DNA of 5,119 nt from Chromatiales bacterium (GCA_027057985.1 JALUTJ010000205.1:1-5119), one strand, 5' to 3'; positions 1-5,033 are shown, counted from the first letter of the stretch. The notes: a model not told the origin generated them from the sequence alone. Program-made: numbers and translations.

Positions 1-32
1 GTTGTTAATAAACAGAATTGTCAGCTGGAATT

Positions 33-356
33 TCAGGCTTCCTTGCACCAGAGGTTTTTCAGCTCGCTCATGGGGAAGCGCTCACCACCAAACTCGTAGT
101 CAACAAAGACCAGGCCAAAGCCTTCATCGGTAACACGCACCACGCGGGTATTGAAACTGACATCGGGATACAGGGAACGCAGAAACTGTAGCTTGATATG
201 TGCGCCCTTGGGCAGAGTTGGCTTGTCAGAGACACGGACAAAAACACCGTTATTGGAAATATCCCCGGTGACAGCCGTGATCTCACCGAAAACCGTGTGG
301 CTCAGTTTGACTGGTGCATTCACGATATGTCGCAATTGCTGCCTTTTATTTGTCAT
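33..356 (-). CDS. PilZ-domain protein (predicted cyclic-di-GMP effector)
   Basis: A 107-residue cytoplasmic protein consisting of little more than one PilZ domain. Both halves of the c-di-GMP signature are visible: RxxxR at R5-R9 (RQQLR) and DxSxxG at D32-G37 (DISNNG). They are followed by the usual beta-barrel strands, such as the VRVTDEGFGLVFVDY region near residues 73-87. PilZ proteins bind cyclic-di-GMP and relay it to motility, exopolysaccharide or pilus machinery; the partner cannot be told here. The ATG at 356 is preceded directly by an in-frame GTG (359), giving GTG-ATG. I chose ATG; the ribosome site is weak either way (AAAAGTG before ATG). No signal peptide or membrane segment is seen. 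It is divergent from the chemotaxis-like operon on the plus strand and shares its intergenic region. Family is confident; biological role unknown. Confidence 0.9.
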   Translation of the reverse strand: MTNKRQQLRHIVNAPVKLSHTVFGEITAVTGDISNNGVFVRVSDKPTLPKGAHIKLQFLRSLYPDVSFNTRVVRVTDEGFGLVFVDYEFGGERFPMSELKNLWCKEA

Positions 357-392
357 CACTTTTAATATTATTATCTGGCGTTGTTAAAACCA

Positions 393-421
393 AGTATAAC
401 GCAAATCGGTGGGGGGGAAAT
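393..421 (-). promoter_or_regulatory. possible sigma-70 promoter for the PilZ gene
   Basis: Reading leftward, TATACT (398-393) matches the -10 consensus in five of six positions and lies about 37 bases before the PilZ start. The -35 region at 17-bp spacing (ATTTCC, 421-416) is poor. The spacer contains a run of seven C on this strand (G7 at 411-417). Only the -10 element is persuasive, so an activator may be needed, or this may be chance. Confidence 0.35.
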
Positions 422-475
422 GACTTCTATTCACGCTTTCTTATTGTGTATTTTAGCAGCTTTAGCCGCAAAGTC

Positions 476-502
476 TAAAGTTTATAATAATTAAGCCGTT
501 AC
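476..502 (+). promoter_or_regulatory. sigma-28 (FliA) flagellar-class promoter
   Basis: TAAAGTTT (476-483), an 11-base spacer, then GCCGTTAC (495-502). The FliA consensus known from enteric bacteria is TAAAGTTT-N11-GCCGATAA. The -35 half is therefore an 8/8 match, the spacing is exact and the -10 half is 6/8. The start of transcription would fall near 508-510, giving a leader of about 25 bases to the ATG at 535. Promoters of this class drive late flagellar and chemotaxis genes, which agrees with the MCP-like gene downstream. A TATAAT (483-488) overlaps the element, with a weak TTTAGC 16 bases upstream, so sigma-70 use is also possible. Confidence 0.7.
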
Positions 503-534
503 TAACAGTACACTTGAACAAACAACAAGAAACG

Positions 535-1176
535 ATGCTTGCCAAAACAAAAGTCAACAGTACCGAAAGTATTCTGATTACAGCGGCCACGGTAACGGCC
601 GAGCTCAGTAAGGTGCGTAATATTGCCAAGGAGATGTCCATTGCGGTAATGAACGCCAAGGCCATTTCCCACCGTGCCGGTGAAGTCGCACTGGGCTTTC
701 GCCCGATTACCGATTTTATCGATGAAATGGCACAGGATGTGATGCAACTGGTTATCAAGATTTCCCGCGAGGCTTTTCAGCTGTCACAGATGGCGATTGA
801 GCGCACCCACCTGCTCAATACCGAGCAGCAGTACAGACGTGTTCTGGAAAATGCCCAGGATGCCCCTTACGTGGATTCACTGAAACCCGCGGTTGAACGC
901 ATCCAGAAACAGTACCGGGAATACCAGGAAATTCTGCAAAAAAATATTGTTCGCCTTTCCCTGTTACTCGATGACATTCAGTCCAGCACCAAGGGCAGCC
1001 AGGTGCTTTCTACCACCTCGCGGGTTGAAGCATCGCAGGCCGGCAGTTTCAGCTCCAGCCTCGTGGTTGTCGCAGAAAACCTGGAACAGGCTACTGATAA
1101 AATCCGCGCCCATGTCAAAAGCAGTCAGAACAAGCTGGATAATGTCCTGGAAATCATTAAACGAGAGAAACTGTAA
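535..1176 (+). CDS. short soluble MCP-like (chemoreceptor signalling-tip) protein
   Basis: A 213-residue, almost wholly helical protein with no signal peptide, membrane span, HAMP or ligand domain. Residues 30-77 align without gaps to the chemoreceptor hairpin tip: IA at 30-31, N40-A41, R47-A48-G49-E50 and G54-F55 match the canonical LNAAVEAARAGExGRGF pattern. The usual glutamate corresponding to Tsr E385 is I44, and the second half (FRPITDFIDEMAQ) is diverged. Residues 111-150 and 172-211 look like further coiled coil, joined by an S/T-rich stretch at 150-176. Start: the frame opens with TTG at 514, but ATG 535 has a weak AAGAAA upstream and fits the predicted sigma-28 transcript start better. 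The stop overlaps the next start (TAATG), implying translational coupling to the di-iron protein. Likely role (inference): a sensorless cytoplasmic receptor or adaptor passing the ODP signal to CheA/CheW. It could instead be a diverged coiled-coil protein that has lost CheA coupling. Confidence 0.7.
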   Translation: MLAKTKVNSTESILITAATVTAELSKVRNIAKEMSIAVMNAKAISHRAGEVALGFRPITDFIDEMAQDVMQLVIKISREAFQLSQMAIERTHLLNTEQQYRRVLENAQDAPYVDSLKPAVERIQKQYREYQEILQKNIVRLSLLLDDIQSSTKGSQVLSTTSRVEASQAGSFSSSLVVVAENLEQATDKIRAHVKSSQNKLDNVLEIIKREKL

Positions 1177-1907
1177 TGAAAGCGACCAAAATTTTCGACA
1201 ATAAATATCAATGGTATGTCTTTGCCCGCGACCCGGAAAAAAAAGAAGGGATTATCGATACCAACCAGTACATGATTAAAACGGACTCCGGCACCATGCT
1301 GCTGGATCCCGGTGGTATCGAGGTATTCGCCTCCATGCTTACCGCCGTATTGCACTATGTCAATGTGGATGAAATTACCGACCTGTTTGCCTCGCACCAG
1401 GACCCGGATATTATTTCCTCCCTCGGCCTGTGGGAAGAAGCCCTGCCCCATGCCAAACTGCACACCCCCTGGCTGTGGGAAGGCTTTATCCGCCACTTCG
1501 GCTCCAAGAACATCAGCTTTGCCCCCATCGCCGACGAGGGTGGCACGGTCGACCTCGGCGAAGCCCATTTACAGTTTATCCCGGCGCATTACCTGCACGC
1601 CTCGGGTAACTTTCATGTCTATGATGAAAATGCCCGTATTCTCTTTAGTGGTGATGTGGGTGCTGCACTCGAACCCGAGGGAGCGCCCATGTATGTCGAG
1701 GACTTTAACGAGCACGCCGAAAAAATGCGCCTGTTCCACCAGAGATGGATGCCTTCCAACCGCGCCAAGCAGGACTGGATCAACCGGGTGCGCTCACTGG
1801 ATATCGACATTATGGCACCGCAGCATGGCCGCCTGTTCAAGGGGGATGATGTAAAACGCTTCCTCGACTGGTTTGAAAAACTCGATGTCGGCATCGCTAT
1901 CGCGTAA
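1176..1907 (+). CDS. MBL-fold di-iron protein, ODP-like oxygen/iron sensor
   Basis: A 243-residue stand-alone metallo-beta-lactamase-fold protein of the flavodiiron (FprA) branch, without flavodoxin or rubredoxin domain. Visible ligand motifs in order: H74-x-D76-x-D78 (ASHQDPDI), H141 in LHASGNF, bridging D160 in LFSGD, and H217 in APQHG. Flavodiiron enzymes carry HxExDH at the first motif; here the Glu is Asp and the final His is I79, so one iron may have an open site. LLDPGG (42-47) is the early fold motif. Homologues of this type (ODP, studied in Treponema denticola and Thermotoga maritima) bind oxygen as a stable peroxo di-iron adduct and modulate CheA through cytoplasmic chemoreceptors lacking sensor domains. 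The one-base overlap with an MCP-like gene fits that role closely. The start ATG 1176 is fixed by the TAATG junction, with GAGAGAAA upstream. A hydrolase or oxygen/NO reductase role is less likely without a flavin domain. Sensor function is inferred. Confidence 0.8.
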   Translation: MKATKIFDNKYQWYVFARDPEKKEGIIDTNQYMIKTDSGTMLLDPGGIEVFASMLTAVLHYVNVDEITDLFASHQDPDIISSLGLWEEALPHAKLHTPWLWEGFIRHFGSKNISFAPIADEGGTVDLGEAHLQFIPAHYLHASGNFHVYDENARILFSGDVGAALEPEGAPMYVEDFNEHAEKMRLFHQRWMPSNRAKQDWINRVRSLDIDIMAPQHGRLFKGDDVKRFLDWFEKLDVGIAIA

Positions 1908-1928
1908 AAAGCCGAAAACAGCCTTTAA

Positions 1929-1948
1929 ACCCGCGGCGGGGTCTTTTT
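1929..1948 (+). terminator. possible rho-independent terminator after the di-iron protein gene
   Basis: ACCC (1929-1932) can pair with GGGT (1939-1942) around a GCGGCG loop, followed by CTTTTT (1943-1948), 22 bases after the stop codon. An outer pairing of AAAAAG (1906-1911) with CTTTTT (1943-1948) is also possible and would make the structure bidirectional. The stem is short, so confidence is limited, but the position, G+C core and T-run are right for ending the two-gene operon. Confidence 0.45.
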
Positions 1949-1967
1949 CCCGTCGATATAAACTTTA

Positions 1968-1981
1968 TTGATCCAGATCAA
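1968..1981 (+). promoter_or_regulatory. FNR/Anr operator (perfect palindrome)
   Basis: TTGATCCAGATCAA is an exact match to the FNR consensus TTGAT-N4-ATCAA; the flanking bases A1967 and T1982 extend the palindrome. Its centre is at 1974.5. A -10-like CATATT (2004-2009) or TATTAG (2006-2011) follows, so transcription would begin near 2016-2018. That puts the box at about -41.5 to -43, the class-II activation position. It should activate the small gene at 2048 when oxygen is absent. No leftward gene begins nearby, so the rightward direction is the natural reading. Confidence 0.75.
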
Positions 1982-2003
1982 TTTATTGTCGCTGGTTTTA
2001 TCC

Positions 2004-2009
2004 CATATT
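2004..2009 (+). promoter_or_regulatory. -10 element of the FNR-dependent promoter
   Basis: CATATT matches TATAAT in four of six positions and sits 22 bases after the FNR palindrome, as expected for an activator-dependent promoter with no real -35. TATTAG two bases further on is an equal alternative. The resulting leader would be about 30 bases before the ATG at 2048, with TGGGGA (2035-2040) as the ribosome-binding site. Confidence 0.45.
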
Positions 2010-2047
2010 AGACACTGACCAAGGGGTAACGAAATGGGGATAACACC

Positions 2048-2230
2048 ATGCAACAGGCTTCAAGTAAAATCGTAAAAATCAGTAATAATGGCTGGTACGT
2101 TGAAACCCGCACCGGTTTCGATGGACCTTTTGACTCCGAGCAGGAGGCCAGCACTTTCCTCGATCTGCTCAACTGCAGTAACGCCGCAAGGATGGAATTT
2201 GCCGGTTTACAGTTTTCACCAGCTGATTAG
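2048..2230 (+). CDS. small conserved-type protein with WY...GPF motif
   Basis: A 60-residue soluble protein. The core is NGWYVETRTG (14-23) followed by DGPFDS (25-30) and a helix EQEASTFLDLL (31-41). This WY-x(n)-R-x-G...GPF-S-xxEA layout recalls small gammaproteobacterial proteins of the DUF6316 kind (domain identification from memory, not searched), whose function is not known to me. There is no signal peptide or membrane segment; it has one cysteine (C43). The ATG at 2048 has TGGGGA 7 bases upstream. Translation is credible because of this ribosome site, the motif, and a perfect FNR box at the correct promoter distance, suggesting expression under low oxygen. It is monocistronic: a repeat and a MITE-like element follow. 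Function unknown; an anaerobiosis-linked small regulator or binding protein is only a guess. Confidence 0.75.
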   Translation: MQQASSKIVKISNNGWYVETRTGFDGPFDSEQEASTFLDLLNCSNAARMEFAGLQFSPAD

Positions 2231-2285
2231 ATTTTTCTCTATTCCGCAAATAAACGCAAAGAAACTAAAGGCGGTTTTGTTGTAG

Positions 2286-2303
2286 GTCAGAATTTATTCT
2301 GAC
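2286..2303. repeat. short palindromic repeat unit (hairpin)
   Basis: GTCAGAA (2286-2292), loop TTTA, TTCTGAC (2297-2303): a perfect 7-bp stem, preceded by TGTAG and followed by an A. The TGTAG-GTC(A/G)GAA...TTC(T/C)GAC-A layout resembles palindromic units dispersed through many gammaproteobacterial genomes. It lacks a T-run in either direction, so it is not a classic terminator. It lies 55 bases past the stop of the small gene. Confidence 0.55.
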
Positions 2304-2331
2304 AAATAAGCTGTTGTTCAGGTTTCCCCAC

Positions 2332-2448
2332 CGGATATTTTGCAACAAAACTTTATGAACGACCATCGATTGCCAGGACGGCAATCGTCGAACGACCAGG
2401 GATGGCGCATAGCGTGTCGTGAATAAAGTTTTGTGAGAAAAATATCCG
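2332..2448. mobile_element. MITE-like element with ~25-bp terminal inverted repeats
   Basis: The ends are imperfect inverted repeats: left 2332-2356 and right 2423-2448. Each is a perfect 10-bp outer block (CGGATATTTT / AAAATATCCG) and a perfect 12-bp inner block (ACAAAACTTTAT / ATAAAGTTTTGT), separated by 3 versus 4 unpaired bases. Inside, ACGAC (2359-2363) pairs with GTCGT (2416-2420), and CGATTGCC (2367-2374) pairs with GGCAATCG (2380-2387) around AGGAC. GAACGACCA occurs twice, 33 bases apart (2357, 2390). The interior CCAGGGATGGCGCATAGCG recalls motifs I have seen in dispersed gammaproteobacterial repeats. At 117 bp it has no coding capacity, so it would be non-autonomous. I see no clear target-site duplication. 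An alternative is a structured RNA at the 3' end of the leftward operon. Confidence 0.6.
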
Positions 2449-2468
2449 AAAATAAAAAGGACTGAGAA

Positions 2469-3071
2469 TTACTCAAAAGGCACTGTGGCCTGCATCGAAG
2501 GCCGCTGTGAAAAAGTATCATACCAGTCTGCAAGACCCGGGCGATCGGTCCGCCACGGCTCATGGGAAAAACGAAAGTCCAGCCAGCCGAGCAGGCAGGC
2601 TACCGTGATAACACCAAGGTTTATCTCTGTATTCCAGTTAGACAGGTTTGTTTGCAGATAGTCCAGCCCGCGCTCAACTGCATTTTTCTGCATCTTGTCC
2701 CACTCAGGTGAGCGTTGTGCTACCTCGCGCTTTGCTTCCATAAAACGCAGAATACCCGCATCCAGTATTCCATCTGCCAGTGCCTGTAACCGCAGCACCT
2801 GCCAGCGCTGTTCTCCTGCTTCAGGGATCATCCGCACTCCCTCATGCAGACCATCGAGGTATTCACAAATTACCCGAGAATCATAAAGTACCTGTCCTGT
2901 ATTCGTGATCAGGGTAGGAATTTTGGAAAGTGGATTTTCGGCAGTCAGAACAGCCTCACCCTGCCAGGGATTGGTCTTTACCCGCTCAAGCTCGCCTTGC
3001 AGCCCGGTTTCATGTGCCAGCACCAGCACCTTGCGTACAAAAGGCGAGGTAGAAGAATAAAAAAGCTGCAT
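2469..3071 (-). CDS. glutathione S-transferase family protein, YibF-like
   Basis: A 200-residue cytosolic GST, close in length and pattern to E. coli YibF (about 202). Residues 1-75 form the thioredoxin-like glutathione domain: YSSTSPFVRKV (5-15) with the Ser/Thr catalytic region, cis-proline P52 in KIPTL, and D64-S65 in YDSR, which normally hold the gamma-glutamyl part of glutathione. Residues 85-200 are the helical domain, with LRLQALADGILDAG (93-106) as in YibF. The ITVACLLGWLDFR segment lacks the aspartate of the usual S/T-x-x-D capping box, as I recall YibF also does. The start is the ATG at 3071, overlapping the stop of the upstream gene (TGATG). The GTG one codon earlier would also be possible but the coupling favours ATG. 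It is last in the leftward array; the substrate is unknown. Confidence 0.9.
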   Translation of the reverse strand: MQLFYSSTSPFVRKVLVLAHETGLQGELERVKTNPWQGEAVLTAENPLSKIPTLITNTGQVLYDSRVICEYLDGLHEGVRMIPEAGEQRWQVLRLQALADGILDAGILRFMEAKREVAQRSPEWDKMQKNAVERGLDYLQTNLSNWNTEINLGVITVACLLGWLDFRFSHEPWRTDRPGLADWYDTFSQRPSMQATVPFE

Positions 3072-3430
3072 CACGATTCGCTGCCTGGGTCTTCTTTATC
3101 TTCGGCTTTACTTTCCTGCCTGGTCTTTTTTACCGCTTTCCTTGCCTTTGGTGCACCTTTGGGCCAGGCAGAGAAGGGATAAGGATATTCATTGGAGTTA
3201 AAGCTCTGGAACAGCATTACCTGGTAAAGATAGGTACTGAGGCTCTGCCCCAGGGTCAGTAATCGCTGGTTGGTTTTACCGCTAACCAGCTTAAGTAAAA
3301 ACTGGAAGACGATAACAAGAATAAGCACCGTCTCGGCAATACTATAAAACACCGCAAACAGAATCATGTACAGGCCTCTTAGCCAGGTCTGTTTTTCTTT
3401 CAGGTTTTGTTTAACGTCATCATCGATCAT
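3071..3430 (-). CDS. DUF4389-type inner-membrane protein
   Basis: A 119-residue protein. The N-terminus is short and charged, then residues 17-50 form a long hydrophobic stretch (LRGLYMILFAVFY, then ETVLILVIVFQFLLKLV), probably one long or two short membrane helices broken near E33. After it comes the conserved block GKTNQRLLTLGQSLSTYLYQ (51-70) and FNSNEYPYPFSAWP (77-90). This pattern is what I recall of DUF4389, a family of unknown function often near redox and stress genes in gammaproteobacteria. The tail (91-119) is lysine- and glutamate-rich and probably disordered. The ATG at 3430 is preceded by AGGGAG and AAGGGAT, a good ribosome site. It starts 16 bases after yaaA stops and overlaps the GST gene by one base, so all three are likely co-translated from one mRNA. 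Confidence 0.8.
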   Translation of the reverse strand: MIDDDVKQNLKEKQTWLRGLYMILFAVFYSIAETVLILVIVFQFLLKLVSGKTNQRLLTLGQSLSTYLYQVMLFQSFNSNEYPYPFSAWPKGAPKARKAVKKTRQESKAEDKEDPGSES

Positions 3431-3446
3431 ATCCCTTCTCCCTCTT

Positions 3447-4217
3447 TTACTGCTTGCGTGTAAAGACCCAGTTATTGCCTTTCGACAATTTTTTGTTGAA
3501 GCGGTAGCCTTCCTCGCTAAATGACTTTATATCTTCTACATCATCAAGCCTGTTCTGAATAATATAACGGCTCAGCAGGCCGCGTGCCTTCTTCGCGTAG
3601 ATGCCAATCATTTTGTATTCACCATTTTTATATTCCTTGAAGGCCGGGGTGATGATTTCAGCATTGAGTTCTTTCGGTTTTACCGCCTTGAAGTACTCAT
3701 TCGAAGCCAGGTTTACCAGTACATTGGATTTGATTTTCTTCAGCTGTTTGTTAAGCCCTTCGGTAATGACACTGCCCCAGAACTCATACAGATTCCTGCC
3801 GCTGTCGGTTTCAAGTTTTGTGCCCATTTCCAGGCGATACGGCTGCATCAGATCCAGTGGCCGTAATAAACCATAGAGCCCGGAAAGAATACGCAGATGC
3901 TGCTGTGCAAACTTGAAATCGGCTGATTTGAAACTGCCTGCATCGAGACCGGTATAAACATCACCTTTAAAAGCCAGCACCGCCTGGCGGGCGTTAGCGG
4001 GGTTAAACGGTTTTTTCCATGCCTCGTAGCGATCAAAGTTCAGCTCGGCAATCTTTGCGCTGACTTTCATCAGCTCGGCAATATCCAGTGCTGAAAGATT
4101 ACGTAGACGATTGATCAGGCGCTGCGAATAATCAAGGTAATCCGGCTCGGTGAAAACCTTTGTTTTAAGTGGTGATTCGTAATCAAGTGTCTTTGCGGGT
4201 GAAATAACAATTAACAT
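3447..4217 (-). CDS. yaaA: peroxide stress protein YaaA
   Basis: A 256-residue cytosolic protein of the YaaA (DUF328/UPF0246) family, full length. Family motifs run end to end: SPAKTLD (6-12), [11 protein letters not shown] (83-93), [12 protein letters not shown] (111-122), [10 protein letters not shown] (126-135), [10 protein letters not shown] (170-179) and [14 protein letters not shown] (207-220). In E. coli, YaaA is induced by OxyR during hydrogen peroxide stress and limits free iron and hence Fenton damage to DNA; DNA binding has been reported for the family. The ATG at 4217 has GGAA about 7 bases upstream. A 51-base gap separates it from the cysteine-rich gene before it, so it may have its own promoter; I could not recognise an OxyR site. 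The DUF4389-type and GST genes follow closely. Identification is secure. Confidence 0.96.
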   Translation of the reverse strand: MLIVISPAKTLDYESPLKTKVFTEPDYLDYSQRLINRLRNLSALDIAELMKVSAKIAELNFDRYEAWKKPFNPANARQAVLAFKGDVYTGLDAGSFKSADFKFAQQHLRILSGLYGLLRPLDLMQPYRLEMGTKLETDSGRNLYEFWGSVITEGLNKQLKKIKSNVLVNLASNEYFKAVKPKELNAEIITPAFKEYKNGEYKMIGIYAKKARGLLSRYIIQNRLDDVEDIKSFSEEGYRFNKKLSKGNNWVFTRKQ

Positions 4218-4250
4218 TTTTATTCCGAAAATTTTTAAAGGTTAAACAGT

Positions 4251-4279
4251 ACTATAACTGCAGTGGTTTCAGGAATGAC
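4251..4279 (-). promoter_or_regulatory. possible internal promoter for yaaA
   Basis: Reading leftward, TATAGT (4256-4251) matches the -10 consensus in five of six positions, 33 bases before the yaaA ATG. It directly follows the 8-bp palindrome ACTGCAGT (4264-4257). At 17-bp spacing the -35 hexamer is GTCATT, which is poor. It overlaps the last codons of the preceding gene. This is a weak call; the 51-base gap could simply be a spacer within one operon. Confidence 0.3.
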
Positions 4280-4505
4280 CGGCAAGGTGCGTTTTTATCT
4301 TTTGCCTGAAGCTGAGAACGTTAAACTCGCTACGCAACTCGTAGAGACAGTCAATACACAGACATTCCTCGTACTGGCTGTTACAGTATTCAAGCTGCTC
4401 AGCCGTAAGGCTGATTTTACTACACTGGCACAGTAAAATAGAGCCCGTTTTACATTCAAACTCCGATAAACAGCGTGGACATTGTTTTTTCTCGTGCCCC
4501 GGCAT
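4269..4505 (-). CDS. cysteine-rich CWC-type zinc-binding protein
   Basis: A 78-residue protein with nine cysteines: C9-xx-C12, C18, C26-x-C28, C41, C48-x-C50-xx-C53. The arrangement CPRC...FECK.GSILLCQCSK...CLCIDCLYELR is what I recall of the Cys_rich_CWC family, small bacterial proteins presumed to bind zinc or another metal. The precise role is not established. There is no signal peptide, so it is cytoplasmic. The ATG at 4505 has TAGG 5 bases upstream; these bases include the stop codon of the preceding gene, which ends 6 bases away, so translation is probably coupled. The C-terminal 20 residues (NVLSFRQKIKTHLAGHS) lie beyond the cysteine core. The protein could bind metal, nucleic acid or a partner protein. 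Confidence 0.8.
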   Translation of the reverse strand: MPGHEKKQCPRCLSEFECKTGSILLCQCSKISLTAEQLEYCNSQYEECLCIDCLYELRSEFNVLSFRQKIKTHLAGHS

Positions 4506-4511
4506 AAAAAC

Positions 4512-5033
4512 CTATTTGCGGATATAACGCTTGTTGATGCAATAACGACGCCCAAGGTCGGTTAAAAAATATTTTTCACCGGCCGAGCTGTAAATTTTTT
4601 CCGCATACTCCTTGCTCATAATATATTCCAGTGCATTTTTGGTTTCGATGGGATTGATCCCTGTCTCATCCGAAATAGCTCTTGGTAATGCGCCCAGTTC
4701 TCCCCTGGCCACCAGTATCTTCAGTACCAGCCGGACATTTTCCTTTTTCTGCGGATCGACCTTTTTCTTTGTCATGCTCTTTCTGGTTTTACGGTTTTGT
4801 TTTGTATTTTCTTCTGTTTTCTTTTCGGGAATATCACTCTCAGACTCGACCGGTTCGAAAACAGGCTCATCCATATCAAACGAGGAAGACAGTGCTTCTT
4901 CTGTCAGCCAGCCACGTTGAAGAAATTTTTTATGTGCCTTTTTCGACCAGCGTATCCATAGCGGGGAAGCACTGGCAAAAATAAACAGCATAAACCAGAG
5001 TGGCAATTCAATTGTCTGTAAAATAAATGACAT
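4512..5033 (-). CDS. membrane-anchored protein with C-terminal winged-helix domain
   Basis: A 173-residue protein. Residues 8-27 (ELPLWFMLFIFASASPLW and neighbours) are hydrophobic and followed by basic RWSKKAHKK, so it is probably an N-terminal anchor with the rest in the cytoplasm. Residues 50-97 are acidic then lysine-rich and low in complexity, a likely disordered linker. Residues 98-173 look like a winged helix: a helix at VRLVLKILVARGE, a helix-turn-helix over ALPRAISDETGINPIETKNALEYIMSK (split 115-141), a beta wing at YAEKIYSSAGEKYFLTD, and a basic end. I do not recognise a named family. The layout suggests a membrane-tethered DNA-binding or sensor-effector protein, but the domain could also mediate protein contacts. 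AGGGAG lies 9 bases before ATG 5033 and AAGGAAGG abuts it. The end of a paralogue lies immediately upstream. Confidence 0.75.
   Translation of the reverse strand: MSFILQTIELPLWFMLFIFASASPLWIRWSKKAHKKFLQRGWLTEEALSSSFDMDEPVFEPVESESDIPEKKTEENTKQNRKTRKSMTKKKVDPQKKENVRLVLKILVARGELGALPRAISDETGINPIETKNALEYIMSKEYAEKIYSSAGEKYFLTDLGRRYCINKRYIRK

Noticed and set aside
514..534. TTG at 514 as the start of the MCP-like protein (220 residues)
   Set aside because: No ribosome-binding sequence precedes it, it is only about 5 bases from the predicted sigma-28 transcript start, and ATG 535 in the same frame gives a normal leader. It cannot be fully excluded.
1125..1568. 147-codon open frame on the minus strand inside the receptor and di-iron genes
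   Set aside because: It lies antisense to two well-supported genes, has no recognisable motif, and is explained as a shadow of their codon use.
1176..1907. Beta-lactamase, glyoxalase II or other zinc hydrolase
   Set aside because: The HxHxDH zinc motif is absent; HxDxD with D160 and H217 follows the di-iron branch, and the operon context points to sensing.
2088..2285. 65-codon plus-strand frame overlapping the small FNR-controlled gene
   Set aside because: It runs in another frame of the 60-residue gene and into the palindromic repeat; the other frame has the ribosome site and the WY/GPF motif.
2286..2303. Rho-independent terminator for the small gene
   Set aside because: The stem is perfect but A+T-rich, and no T-run follows on either strand, so I call it a repeat instead.
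2332..2448. CRISPR array or tRNA-like structure
   Set aside because: There is only one inverted-repeat pair with no regularly spaced direct repeats, and no cloverleaf with a plausible anticodon arm and CCA end.
2318..2563. 81-codon minus-strand frame across the MITE-like element and the GST gene end
   Set aside because: It spans the inverted repeats and overlaps the C-terminus of a clear GST in another frame; there is no family resemblance, so it is not a transposase remnant.
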